From the NCBI GenBank assembly GCA_041545745.1, contig CP168152.1:680001-744000 (forward strand): DNA of 64,000 bases, written 5' to 3'. The notes beneath the pieces were generated by a model, which worked only from the letters and a program-made list of their open reading frames with translations, was not told the DNA's origin and searched no databases. Positions 8,236-16,279 of this stretch are shown here, in pieces. Numbering within the stretch: the stretch's first letter is position 1; each line of letters starts with the position of its first letter. The translations under genes were made by a program, and so were the position numbers. The DNA is from Stenotrophomonas indicatrix. Lineage in GTDB: Bacteria; Pseudomonadota; Gammaproteobacteria; Xanthomonadales; Xanthomonadaceae.

Positions 8236-9228
8236 ATGCAAACGCGAGAGCCTCTCCGTCCTGACTCATGGGTCGCGCGCTTGTCGCGCCTGGTGCCGCT
8301 ATTGGTACTGGCGATGGCGGCGGCGGGCCCGGCTGCCGCCTGCCAGCGGCTGGTCCTTGGCGATCAGGTGCTGGATGACAACCGGTCGTTGCCCAACGTT
8401 GACGTGCCCGACGCCAGTGTTGGTGGCGTCGGCGGCTATCTGGACAATGCGTATACCTGCCCGCCAGGAAACACCGACTTCGTTGTTGACGTGCCCCTGG
8501 CCGGACTGACGTACGTGCGCGATATCGTCGACAACTTCGGAGTTACCTATGCGGCCTATGCCTTCAGCGACCGCTCGCCACTCATCGGCATGAACTATCA
8601 GATCGGCGGCGCTACGCCGCAACCGCTGCGCCCGGGGCAGCGCATTACGATACCTGCTTCCATCACCGGCACCGGCGGAGTCAAGGCTGGTGTGATCATC
8701 GCCTACTTCCTGCGTGGCGGCGCCATGGAAAGCGTGCCGTACCGGTATCTGGGAACTGTCGAGGCCTGGCCTGCAAGCGACCCCAGCCAGCGTCTGCTCA
8801 CGCCGATCTCGCTGGGCTTCACCGTGCCGACGGTCACCTGCACCTTGGCAGATGCCTCCCACACCTTGGATGACGTTGTCGCCAACGAACTCGCCGCCAG
8901 CGGCAGCTCGGCCAAGGAATCCAGCTTCGACGTCGCGATGAACTGTCCGATGGACAACGTCGATGTGCAGTTGTCGCTGGCCGACGCCAACGATCCGGGC
9001 AGCAGCAACGGCCAGCTGGCCCCGGCAACCGGTACCACCGCCGGCGGCGTGCAGGTGCAGCTGCTGCGAAATGGACAGCCGGTGCAGTTCGGCCAGGCGT
9101 GGTCGCATGGCTGGTCCAGCAAGGGCCTGCAGGCCATCCCCTTCAGTGCGCGCTACCTGCGCACAGCTGATCCGCTGGTGCCGGGCGAGGTGAAGGGAGA
9201 GGCGGTGCTGACCGCCGATTACCGATGA
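8236..9228 (+). CDS. Fimbrial tip adhesin-like protein A, locus 1
   Basis: The ATG at 8236 has AGAAGGA seven bases upstream and gives 330 residues; an in-frame upstream ATG at 8218 lacks such a site. A signal peptide ends at GPAAA before CQRLVLGD. The architecture is that of two-domain adhesins: an N-terminal receptor-binding half (about 30-190) and a C-terminal pilin domain with paired cysteines (TVTCTLAD, MNCPMDN) closing on PGEVKGEAVLTADYR. Two further proteins with the same end signature are at 12693 and 19372. Its position before the usher is special to this locus. Ligand unknown. Confidence 0.82.
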   Translation: MQTREPLRPDSWVARLSRLVPLLVLAMAAAGPAAACQRLVLGDQVLDDNRSLPNVDVPDASVGGVGGYLDNAYTCPPGNTDFVVDVPLAGLTYVRDIVDNFGVTYAAYAFSDRSPLIGMNYQIGGATPQPLRPGQRITIPASITGTGGVKAGVIIAYFLRGGAMESVPYRYLGTVEAWPASDPSQRLLTPISLGFTVPTVTCTLADASHTLDDVVANELAASGSSAKESSFDVAMNCPMDNVDVQLSLADANDPGSSNGQLAPATGTTAGGVQVQLLRNGQPVQFGQAWSHGWSSKGLQAIPFSARYLRTADPLVPGEVKGEAVLTADYR

Positions 9229-9323
9229 TGCGCCACGCCATGGTGCAGGGTGCATGCCCGTCGCCCGTCCTGTGGAACCGCCAGCAGTGTCAGCGCCACG
9301 GGCGAGCCTGCACATCGAACGAG

Positions 9324-9394
9324 TTGCAATGCGACCGTGCCCCGCGCGATCTGCAACTTTTTGGATGGGGAGCGCGTGCTGCAGCCTCTAGCCT
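9324..9394 (+). promoter_or_regulatory. Promoter with TTGCAA-type boxes upstream of usher 1
   Basis: TTGCAA at 9324 and CTGCAA at 9351 are 27 bases apart, GATGGGGAG starts 13 bases after the second, and TAGCCT starts 25 bases later. All three distances equal those at 8130-8200. This suggests a separate promoter for usher, pilin and adhesin. Confidence 0.55.
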
Positions 9395-9443
9395 GCGGTT
9401 CCCCTTCCTCATGCCGCTGCTTCGGCAACGGCCATCGTCCACG

Positions 9444-11990
9444 ATGAAGTTGTCCCCCGTAGATCCGGCAGCGCCACGCCGCGCCACGTTTCCCGCCCAG
9501 CGCCTTACCCAGGCAATCGCCCTCGCCCTGCTGGCCAGCGCGCATACGTTGGCAACGGCAGCCGCGGCGGGTCCCATGGAGTTCAGCGAAGGCTTCCTGA
9601 TCGGTGGCGAAGCCATCGACATGGCGCGCTACGCCAACGGCAATCCGTTGCCCGCCGGTGACTACGCGGTGGATGTGCATGTGAACGGCCAGTTCCTGCG
9701 CAGCCAGGACATCCGCTTCGTCATCGAAGACGACCCGCAGATCGCGGTGGCGTGCCTGTCACCGACGCTGGTGCGTGGGCTGCCGTTGAAGCCTGCGTTC
9801 CTGCAGGCACTGCCAGCCGAAGAAAGCACCTGTGTGGATCTGCCAGCGCTGGTGGAGGGCGCCAGCAGCACCTTTGACAGTGGCGAACTACAGTTGTCCC
9901 TCAGCATTCCGCAGGCGGCACAGGCCATCGCCGCACGTGGCTTCGTGGCACCCGAACTGCGCGACGACGGCATCACCGCCGCTTTCATCGACTACAGTGC
10001 CAACCACTACCGCAGCCAGGGCAACGACAGCAGTTACCTGGGCCTGCAGGCGGGCCTGAATCTGGGCGCATGGCGCCTGCGCCACCGCGCATCGTTCACC
10101 CAGGGCAGCCAAGGCACCCGCCATGACGTCATCAACAGCCACGTGCAGCGAGACCTTCCGCGCTGGAACAGCCAGCTACTGCTCGGGCAGGGCAACACCG
10201 GTGGCGAGCTGTTCGAGAGTGTGCCGTTCACCGGCGTGCGCGTGGCCAGCGACGAACGCATGCTGCCCGACTCACTGCGTGGCTATGCGCCGGTGGTGCA
10301 GGGCATCGCCGAAGGCAATGCGGTGGTCACCATCCGCCAGAACGGCAACATCATCCACGAAAGCAACGTGGCGCCCGGTCCGTTCACCATCGAGGATCTG
10401 TACCCCACCAACTTCGGCGGCGATCTGGACGTCAGCGTTACCGAAGCCGATGGGCGCGTACAGCGTTTCAACGTCAACTTCTCCGCCGTACCGCAGGCAC
10501 TGCGCGCAGGGGCTTCACGCTTTGCGGTCACTGCCGGTGAACTGCGCGACACCGGCAACACGCTGCAGACGCTGCGCTTCACCGAAGGTACCTATGCGCG
10601 CGGCCTGAACAACCGGCTCACCGTGCTGGGTGGCGTGCAGGTGGGTGAGGACTATCGCGCGCTGCTTGCGGGCGCCGCGGTGAACACGGCCATCGGTGCA
10701 TTCGGTGCCGATGTCACCCACTCGCGTGCCCGCCTGCGTGGCAGCGAGACCGACACCGGCAACAGCTTCCGCCTGAACTACCAGCGCTACGTGGCGCGCA
10801 CCGGTACCAACTTCGGCCTGGCCGCGTACCGCTACAGCACGCGCGGCTTCCTCAGCCTCAACGACGTGGCACGCGCGCAGAATGATGACTGGGGCTACGG
10901 CCAGCGTGCGCGCCAGCGCTACCAGGTGAACTTCTCGCAGAAGGTGGGTCAACGCAGCAACCTGTATCTCAGCGGCGGCCACGTGGCTTACTGGGACAGT
11001 GCCCGGCGTCGCAACGATTTCCAGCTGGGCTTCCAGAGCACGCTGGGGCGGGTCAACTATGGTGTGTCCGCGCTGCGCTACCGGTTGGGCGATGGCCGCC
11101 AGGACACCCGCTACGCGTTCACCCTCAGCGTGCCGCTGGGCCGCAGTGCCAACGCACCGCGTGCCAGCACCCAGCTGAGCCAGGCCGACAGCGGGCGGCA
11201 GTCGCAGCTGGGCATCAGCGGCAGCCTGGGCGAGGCACGTGCGCTGAGCTACAGCCTGTCCGGCGCCCAAGGCAATGGACAGAACAGCCACAGCGCCTAC
11301 GCCGCGTGGCAGGGCAGCCGGGGCAATCTCAATGCGGGCTACAGCCGCAGCGGCGATTCCCGCAGCCTGTCGCTGGGCGCTTCGGGCAGCGTGGTGTTGC
11401 ACAGCGGCGGTCTGAACCTGGGCGCTCCCGTGGGCGAAGGCTTCGCCCTGGTGCAGGCACCGGGTGCGCAGGGCGCGCGCATCGGCAGCAGTACCGACCT
11501 GCGCGTGGCACGCAACGGTTATGCGCTGCTGCCACACGTCAGCCCTTATCGCTGGAACACCATCGACCTGGACCCCTCCGGCCTGCCCATCGAGGTGGAG
11601 CTGCTGCAGACCTCGCAGCGCGTGGCACCCACCGCCGGTGGCATCGTGCGCGTGCCCTTCCAGGTACGCCGCGAGCGCACGCTGTTCATCGATGCAACCG
11701 ATGCCCTGGGCCAGCCGCTGCCGTTTGCGGCGGTGGTGCAGACCGAAGACGGCACGCCGGCCGGTGCGGTGGGGCAGGGCGGGGTGATCCAGCTGCGGGG
11801 TGCACAGGACAGCGGCAGTTTGATCGTCGACCCCGATGGCAAGCGACGCTGCCGCATCGACTACCGCATGCCCGATGCGCCGGACACCTACGGGCTGTCG
11901 TGGAGCCAGGCCGTGTGCGTGCCCCAGCCGCTGCCACCGGAGAGCCAGCAGGTGGGCACGCCGGAAGTGGCCGAGAGCACCGCCCCGTGA
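9444..11990 (+). CDS. Outer-membrane fimbrial usher, locus 1 (FimD/PapC family)
   Basis: The usher forms the outer-membrane pore that accepts chaperone-subunit complexes and secretes the growing fimbria. With the ATG at 9444 it is 848 residues, matching the second usher at 850; an in-frame ATG at 9411 is the alternative and neither has a strong ribosome site. After the signal peptide the N-terminal domain begins EFSEGFLIGGEAIDMARYA. The barrel and plug region contains FESVPFTGVRVASDERMLPD and GPFTIEDLYPTNFGGDL. The C-terminal domain has GAVGQGGVIQLRG with a cysteine pair (RRCRIDY, AVCVPQP). Large stretches are nearly identical to the usher at 16280. Confidence 0.95.
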   Translation: MKLSPVDPAAPRRATFPAQRLTQAIALALLASAHTLATAAAAGPMEFSEGFLIGGEAIDMARYANGNPLPAGDYAVDVHVNGQFLRSQDIRFVIEDDPQIAVACLSPTLVRGLPLKPAFLQALPAEESTCVDLPALVEGASSTFDSGELQLSLSIPQAAQAIAARGFVAPELRDDGITAAFIDYSANHYRSQGNDSSYLGLQAGLNLGAWRLRHRASFTQGSQGTRHDVINSHVQRDLPRWNSQLLLGQGNTGGELFESVPFTGVRVASDERMLPDSLRGYAPVVQGIAEGNAVVTIRQNGNIIHESNVAPGPFTIEDLYPTNFGGDLDVSVTEADGRVQRFNVNFSAVPQALRAGASRFAVTAGELRDTGNTLQTLRFTEGTYARGLNNRLTVLGGVQVGEDYRALLAGAAVNTAIGAFGADVTHSRARLRGSETDTGNSFRLNYQRYVARTGTNFGLAAYRYSTRGFLSLNDVARAQNDDWGYGQRARQRYQVNFSQKVGQRSNLYLSGGHVAYWDSARRRNDFQLGFQSTLGRVNYGVSALRYRLGDGRQDTRYAFTLSVPLGRSANAPRASTQLSQADSGRQSQLGISGSLGEARALSYSLSGAQGNGQNSHSAYAAWQGSRGNLNAGYSRSGDSRSLSLGASGSVVLHSGGLNLGAPVGEGFALVQAPGAQGARIGSSTDLRVARNGYALLPHVSPYRWNTIDLDPSGLPIEVELLQTSQRVAPTAGGIVRVPFQVRRERTLFIDATDALGQPLPFAAVVQTEDGTPAGAVGQGGVIQLRGAQDSGSLIVDPDGKRRCRIDYRMPDAPDTYGLSWSQAVCVPQPLPPESQQVGTPEVAESTAP

Positions 11991-12028
11991 TTCCCGTTTT
12001 CCCTTTCATCGCTCACAGGAGCTTCCGC

Positions 12029-12538
12029 ATGTCCCGTTCCTTCCTTCAGCTGGCAACTGCTGCTGCGCTGTGCTTGAGCACTTCGACCGCATTCGCCGAC
12101 CAGGCCACGCTCACCATCACCGGCCGTGTGCTGCCGGGCACCTGTACGTTGGCGGCGCCCGCCATCGCCCTCGATCCGGTCAAGGCCGATGAGCTGGTGC
12201 AGGGCGACAACAAGCTCAAAGCCGGCAGCCTGGACTTCACCGGCTGCGTAGGCGTAAGCAAGGCGACGTTGTCCTTCGCCGGCACCGCCGCCGATGGCGA
12301 TGCCGAGCGCTGGAAGAACACCGCCGCCACCGATGCGGCCGATGGCGTATCGGTCGCGCTGCTGGCCGGTGCCACAGGTAGCACGTATCTGAAGAACGGC
12401 GACACCGGCATCGAGGTGGTGGTGAGTGGTGCGACGGCCAGCTACCCATTGCGGGCGGGCTACTACCTGCCGGCTGTGGCAGGGCTGACCGCAGGTGCGG
12501 TGCAGACTGAAATCGTGGTGACGGCGGATTACGAGTGA
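12029..12538 (+). CDS. Fimbrial pilin subunit, locus 1 right arm
   Basis: A 169-residue pilin precursor. The ATG at 12029 follows CAGGAG; the longer upstream frame lies in the usher gene. A signal peptide ending AFA is followed by DQATLTITGRVLPGTC, the donor-strand extension and first cysteine, with the second cysteine in FTGCVGVSK. It ends TEIVVTADYE. It lies between usher and adhesin, so it may be a shaft or adaptor subunit. It is a paralogue of the pilin at 18866-19375 and is followed by a fragment of a third such gene. Confidence 0.92.
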   Translation: MSRSFLQLATAAALCLSTSTAFADQATLTITGRVLPGTCTLAAPAIALDPVKADELVQGDNKLKAGSLDFTGCVGVSKATLSFAGTAADGDAERWKNTAATDAADGVSVALLAGATGSTYLKNGDTGIEVVVSGATASYPLRAGYYLPAVAGLTAGAVQTEIVVTADYE

Positions 12539-12561
12539 TGGCAGGTGTGGATGCCCACCGG

Positions 12562-12696
12562 ACCGGCATCGATGTGCCGGTGACCGGCGCCAGCGCGCGT
12601 TACGACCTGCGAGCGGCGTACTACCTGCCTCCCGCAGGCGTGCCTGAAGCCGGTGGGGTTTCCACGGAGATCGTGGTGACGGCGGACTACGAATGA
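12562..12696 (+). pseudogene. 3'-terminal fragment of a pilin gene
   Basis: These 135 bases align without gaps to 19241-19375, the last 45 codons of the locus 2 pilin, with three differences by my count. The frame is intact to the TGA but has no start or signal peptide. The fragment stop overlaps the following adhesin ATG as ATGA, exactly as the complete pilin and adhesin do in locus 2. It looks like the residue of a recombination that replaced or removed a pilin gene. Confidence 0.85.
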
Positions 12697-13670
12697 TGGC
12701 GTACACCCCAATGCGGTTTCTGCCTGCCCCTCGATGGCTTGCGCTTTTGCTGACGCTACTCCCCTTTGCGGGATGGGCGCAGAGCGCCTGCACGATTTCG
12801 CAGCAGCGAGCCTCGACCAACGTGACAGTTGCGACTGAAAGCGAGGCGGATGCTGATACGGTGCTTTCGATTCCGATAAGAGGTTGGGGCACTTCGCTGG
12901 TGAACTGCGAATACTCGACCACGGTGAACGTGAAGCCGGTCATGCCGCAGCTGACATACGTCCGTGACGTAATCATCGCTGGTACCACCTATCCGGCGTA
13001 TGGATGGAGCGCGACCTCGTCTTTGGTGGTATTCCGGTACCGAATCATCAATTCGCTGGAGTACTACGATGAACCGCTGCGCCTGGATCGGGAGACACCG
13101 ATCACATTCATTTCAGCGGGCGGGCCGATCTTCCAGCTTGCGGTGGGTCTGGTCGCCCGCGGCGGGCCCATCATTGAGGAACGCGTCGACCTCGGGGTTG
13201 TGGAAACCTCGGTTGCAGGCAGTCCTTCCACGCGCCTCTACAACAGTGCGAGCGTGGACATCCGCCCGTCGTCCCATTCATGCAGGGTCCGCACCGACGC
13301 GACGGTATCGCTGGCATCCGTGCAGCAGCACCAGTTGCAGCGGCCTGGTGACAGCGCTGCCGAACAGGCAGCACCGGCCCGGGTTCGATGCTCCAGTGCC
13401 GGCCTGGTGGCCAGGGTGCGGATCGACGACGCAATGGATCCAGGCAATATCAGCAGTGTGCTTACGGCGGCATCAGGCACTACGGCGTCGGGTGTGGCAG
13501 TGCAGCTTTTACGCGGGGGAATTCCGTTGGCAATGGGAAGCCAGTGGGATGTCACCAGTGACTTCAGTTGGATTGATCAGGATCTCTCTGCACGATACAT
13601 CCGGACCATAGATGCCTTGACGCCCGGTGATATCGTCGGCGAAGCCGTGATCACCGCAGACCTGAAATAG
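12693..13670 (+). CDS. Fimbrial tip adhesin-like protein B, locus 1
   Basis: The ATG at 12693 overlaps the stop of the pilin fragment, and another ATG follows at 12696. The 325-residue product has a signal peptide ending GWAQSA before CTISQQRAS. An N-terminal domain of about 180 residues is followed by a pilin-like C-terminal domain (SCRVRTDATVSL, ARVRCSSAGL) ending PGDIVGEAVITADLK. The N-terminal half is strongly diverged from adhesins A and C, as expected for a receptor-binding domain under diversification. It closes the rightward operon of locus 1. Confidence 0.8.
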   Translation: MMAYTPMRFLPAPRWLALLLTLLPFAGWAQSACTISQQRASTNVTVATESEADADTVLSIPIRGWGTSLVNCEYSTTVNVKPVMPQLTYVRDVIIAGTTYPAYGWSATSSLVVFRYRIINSLEYYDEPLRLDRETPITFISAGGPIFQLAVGLVARGGPIIEERVDLGVVETSVAGSPSTRLYNSASVDIRPSSHSCRVRTDATVSLASVQQHQLQRPGDSAAEQAAPARVRCSSAGLVARVRIDDAMDPGNISSVLTAASGTTASGVAVQLLRGGIPLAMGSQWDVTSDFSWIDQDLSARYIRTIDALTPGDIVGEAVITADLK

Positions 13671-13709
13671 CGCGATGCGCCTGGGACGTGCCAGGGGGGT
13701 ACTACGCCC

Positions 13710-14138
13710 TCACACAGGGTGCAGCTGGAGGTCAACGTACTCAGCCAGCCCGCGGCAGGCCAGCAGCAATCCCTCGCGCACGTCATCGCCCACCTGCTGG
13801 CCCTCATCACCATCCACGCGTACACGCTCGATGGCGTGCAGCAGTTCCAGCAGCAAAGTCAGCCCGGCATTGGCGCGGTCGATGCGTGCCATCGCGATGC
13901 CATGGCCCTGCTTGCGGCCTTTGCCTGGCCACGGCTGGCCATCGGCGGCTTCCACATGACGAATGCGCTGCAGGCAACCGAGCAGGGCGATGCCCTCGTC
14001 GGCCTGGGCACCCATCGTGGTGCCCAAGGTGGTCTCCAGTGCTTTTGCCAGGTCTTCCGGCAGGCGTTCGACGGCGTCGCCCAGTGTGGCGAACAGATGG
14101 GGATAGAGCGAAGAAGTCACGGCGGCATCCTTGTGCAT
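13710..14138 (-). CDS. Hypothetical protein, 142 aa, helical, behind a structured leader
   Basis: I do not recognise this protein. The ATG at 14138 gives MHKDAAVTSSLYPHLFATLG; the frame stays open upstream to 14327 but that stretch is the base-paired leader, so I exclude it. The middle carries a basic loop (QPWPGKGRKQGHGIAMARID), and the C-terminal third is a long amphipathic helical region (AGLTLLLELLHAIERVRVDG). No signal peptide or membrane segment is visible, suggesting a cytoplasmic protein. The overall form faintly recalls small DUF6124/DUF3077 proteins of pseudomonads, which I cannot confirm. It converges on adhesin B and separates the two fimbrial loci. Confidence 0.6.
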   Translation of the reverse strand: MHKDAAVTSSLYPHLFATLGDAVERLPEDLAKALETTLGTTMGAQADEGIALLGCLQRIRHVEAADGQPWPGKGRKQGHGIAMARIDRANAGLTLLLELLHAIERVRVDGDEGQQVGDDVREGLLLACRGLAEYVDLQLHPV

Positions 14139-14147
14139 GTAGCAAGG

Positions 14148-14314
14148 GCCGCCCTCGCGCTGGGCGAGGGCGGCGGACGGTGCGTGGTTGCAATGCCGGA
14201 GGTCGATGTAGAAACGCCGGCGGGTACGAGACCCCCACGCACCGTCCGCCATAGGGCACGGACGGATTGCCTGCCGACGCCGCCCAACAAGGAAAGAGCG
14301 ACGCCGGCAGGCAA
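14148..14314 (-). ncRNA. Structured 5' leader with competing stems upstream of the 142-aa gene
   Basis: Read leftward, the elements are: a 10-bp stem (14305-14314 with 14267-14276), then a 7-bp pairing of 14259-14265 with 14242-14248. A perfect 16-bp stem joins 14235-14250 to 14172-14187 and encloses two hairpins, 14222-14234 and 14195-14221, as a three-way junction. An 11-bp hairpin (14164-14174 with 14148-14158) ends nine bases before the ATG. The 7-bp and 16-bp pairings share 14242-14248 and so exclude each other. The last hairpin overlaps the 16-bp arm by three bases and holds a GAGGG that could be the ribosome site. The layout resembles an attenuator or translation switch; ligand and family are unknown. 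Confidence 0.6.
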
Positions 14315-14567
14315 GCGTAAACAACACATCAACCTAACGGGATTGCAAGCCCGTGCCACCCGTTGTCGGTGGCACGCCATGATGTGCACACGCAAGTGCT
14401 GCCATACCAATCAGAAAAGTTTCAAATTCGAAAACGTTGCAGTGCGTACGCACTGACGCAATGAGTCTCAAGCACGAGGCGATTGCGTCATCGCACGCGA
14501 GACACGATGCGAACCAAGGGCCGCATCCACCAAGGGTGGGGTAATCCCGGATGGATTGGCCTTCCGT
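14315..14567. other. Intergenic region between hypothetical gene and chaperone 2
   Basis: There is no credible gene here. It contains TTGCAA at 14343-14348, an 8-bp hairpin GTGCCACC/GGTGGCAC (14353-14375) and an AT-richer stretch near 14413-14435. It probably holds the leftward promoter for the structured leader and the end of the chaperone 2 transcript. Confidence 0.4.
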
Positions 14568-15293
14568 TCAACGCTCGACGTTTGCCTGGGCATCGCGGGG
14601 CGTGCCGTAATCATCCAACCACTGGAAGCCGATCTGCGCTGGCGTCGATGCACCGGACGGCAAAGGCAAGCGTACCTGTGCGCCTGGGGCAATCATGTCG
14701 GCGTCCACCTTGCGGCCGTCGGGAAGCGTCAGCGTGCTCAGCGTGACGTGATACGCGGTGGGGTTGCTCACCTGCAGCGCGCCGTCGTGCGCGCGCCATT
14801 GCAGTTGCGTTGCTGCGTCGCGCGCGTTGCCGGGCAGCCCGGCGGGGCGGTGGAACAGCTTCACGCGGGTACGCACTGCGAACTGCAGCAGGTTCTTGCC
14901 GGTGGCATCGCTGGGCTTGGGTGGAATATCCAGCAGATTGAAATAGAACACCGATTCACGATCGGTCGGCAGCGCTGCTTCCGACGGCCGCGGCGCATAG
15001 GTGATGCGATAGGCCTGGCCTTGATGCGCCTGCAGCAGGCGCGGGTCGGCCGGGGTCAACCGGAACGGCGTGCGCACGTTCTCCGGACGCGCCTGGCTGT
15101 CGCCCGCATCAATCCAGACCTGCACCATGGCCGGCTGATCGCCGCCATTGCTGGCCTTCACCGTGATATCGCGGCCTTTGCCGGCGTCGTGCACGATGCG
15201 GGTGCCTTGAAGCGTGACGGCCGCCGACGAGGCATGGCTGGCCAACAGCAGTGCCACCAGGGCGGCGGCCCGCGATGTAGTACGCATGTTCAT
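14568..15293 (-). CDS. Periplasmic fimbrial chaperone, locus 2 (PapD/FimC family)
   Basis: A 241-residue paralogue of the locus 1 chaperone. A signal peptide ending ASHASSA precedes AVTLQGTRIVHDAGKGRD. The pilus chaperone signature ESVFYFNLLDIPPKP and the subunit-anchoring strand LLQFAVRTRVKLFHRP match locus 1 exactly, and long DNA stretches there are nearly identical, indicating recent duplication or gene conversion. The start at 15293 follows AGCAGGTGA. The gene is second in a leftward unit after its pilin. Confidence 0.95.
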   Translation of the reverse strand: MNMRTTSRAAALVALLLASHASSAAVTLQGTRIVHDAGKGRDITVKASNGGDQPAMVQVWIDAGDSQARPENVRTPFRLTPADPRLLQAHQGQAYRITYAPRPSEAALPTDRESVFYFNLLDIPPKPSDATGKNLLQFAVRTRVKLFHRPAGLPGNARDAATQLQWRAHDGALQVSNPTAYHVTLSTLTLPDGRKVDADMIAPGAQVRLPLPSGASTPAQIGFQWLDDYGTPRDAQANVER

Positions 15294-15321
15294 TGCTCAC
15301 CTGCTCGAAAGAGGAAGGACC

Positions 15322-15346
15322 GTGCCGGTGCGATGTGCACCGGCAC
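15322..15346 (-). terminator. Hairpin between pilin and chaperone genes, locus 2
   Basis: GTGCCGGTG pairs with CACCGGCAC around a 7-base loop, directly after the pilin stop. It occupies the same place as the hairpin at 7477-7508 but its sequence is unrelated, which suggests that structure is conserved to set the pilin to chaperone ratio. Confidence 0.5.
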
Positions 15347-15363
15347 ATGAAGCTGCAACCTGC

Positions 15364-15879
15364 TTATTTGTAGAGAACGACGAAGTCACCGGAAGCATTG
15401 GCCGTACCTGCGGTCGCGTCCTGGCCCGGCGAGGCGTACCACGCGCTGTAGTCGAGCTGGCCCGAGCTGTCGGCCGGAATGGTGACCCAATGGGTCGGGT
15501 CTTCACCGATCTTCTGGTGGTTGCCGGCGGCGTCGTACAGCGCAACACCCACGTTGTCGGCACCGGAGGCTGCCGTCAGTGCCAGGTTGCCGGTGCTGCC
15601 GTCGGGCATGCCGCCAAAGCGCACGCTTACTTCCTGGGCACTGCCCGAGCCGGAGCAGTCCAGGCCGATGCTGAAGTTCTTCTGGCCGGCGCGGGTATCG
15701 GCGTTGACCGACTTGAGGTCGACCTGGCCCATGGCCACGGTGATGGTGCCGCCGGTGGAATCCACTGCGCACGTGGAGGCCATCAGTTCGCCGGTGATCT
15801 CCAGCTTCTCGGCGAAGGCGGCGGGGGAAACAGCCAGCGCGAGCGCACCGGCAACGATCAGGTTCAATTGGTTCGACAT
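15364..15879 (-). CDS. Fimbrial pilin subunit, locus 2 left arm
   Basis: A 171-residue pilin precursor. The ATG at 15879 has AAGGA at good spacing; the longer frame to 15996 has no such support. The signal peptide ends SPAAFA, followed by EKLEITGELMASTC; the second cysteine is in LDCSGSGS and the chain ends ASGDFVVLYK. It is a close paralogue of the pilin at 7518-8030 and is likewise first in a leftward pilin-chaperone unit, so it is probably the major subunit of a second fimbria. Confidence 0.93.
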   Translation of the reverse strand: MSNQLNLIVAGALALAVSPAAFAEKLEITGELMASTCAVDSTGGTITVAMGQVDLKSVNADTRAGQKNFSIGLDCSGSGSAQEVSVRFGGMPDGSTGNLALTAASGADNVGVALYDAAGNHQKIGEDPTHWVTIPADSSGQLDYSAWYASPGQDATAGTANASGDFVVLYK

Positions 15880-15977
15880 AAGAGTGTCCTTGGTTGGAGA
15901 AACAGGGGTTCCGCAATGGATGAGGCGGCGGATGCGCACAGTGTTCCCATCGATACCCACCGGGACCATGCAATTAG

Positions 15978-16234
15978 TTGCAAGATGCTTGTTCAACGTA
16001 CGAGTTTGTGCTTGCGGTAAAGCGAGCGGTCAGAAAACGACATGTCACCCTGCGACGCCCTGTGGCAGGCAATCGGTGCGGCAACTGCAAGGCATTCGAT
16101 TGACTGTCTTTGGATCGTGACAACAAGCCTGAATTGCCCTGAAACAGTCAGTGCATGGAAAGTCGCGTCTTTCCGTACTTCGTTGTCGCTTTGCAACAAA
16201 TTGCATGGGAAGACGGTGGGGCGCTGTCTACGCT
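15978..16234. promoter_or_regulatory. Divergent regulatory region, locus 2, with TTGCAA boxes
   Basis: This lies in the 400-base gap between pilin and usher. Leftward, TTGCAACTAATTGCAT (TTGCAA at 15978-15983) lies 99 bases before the pilin start, as in locus 1. Rightward, TTGCAA at 16191, CATGGGAAG at 16204 and TACGCT at 16229 repeat the spacings seen at 8157-8200 and 9351-9394; TGGGAA/TACGCT would be -35/-10. The intervening 150 bases hold no gene that I can support. Confidence 0.6.
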
Positions 16235-16279
16235 TCGGCCCACTTCGACTACGAGCGATGTCGGCTTCGGCCTCATCGA

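Noticed and set aside
14139..14327. N-terminal extension of the 142-aa hypothetical protein
   Set aside because: The region is a set of perfect inverted repeats better explained as RNA structure; the ATG at 14138 follows directly.
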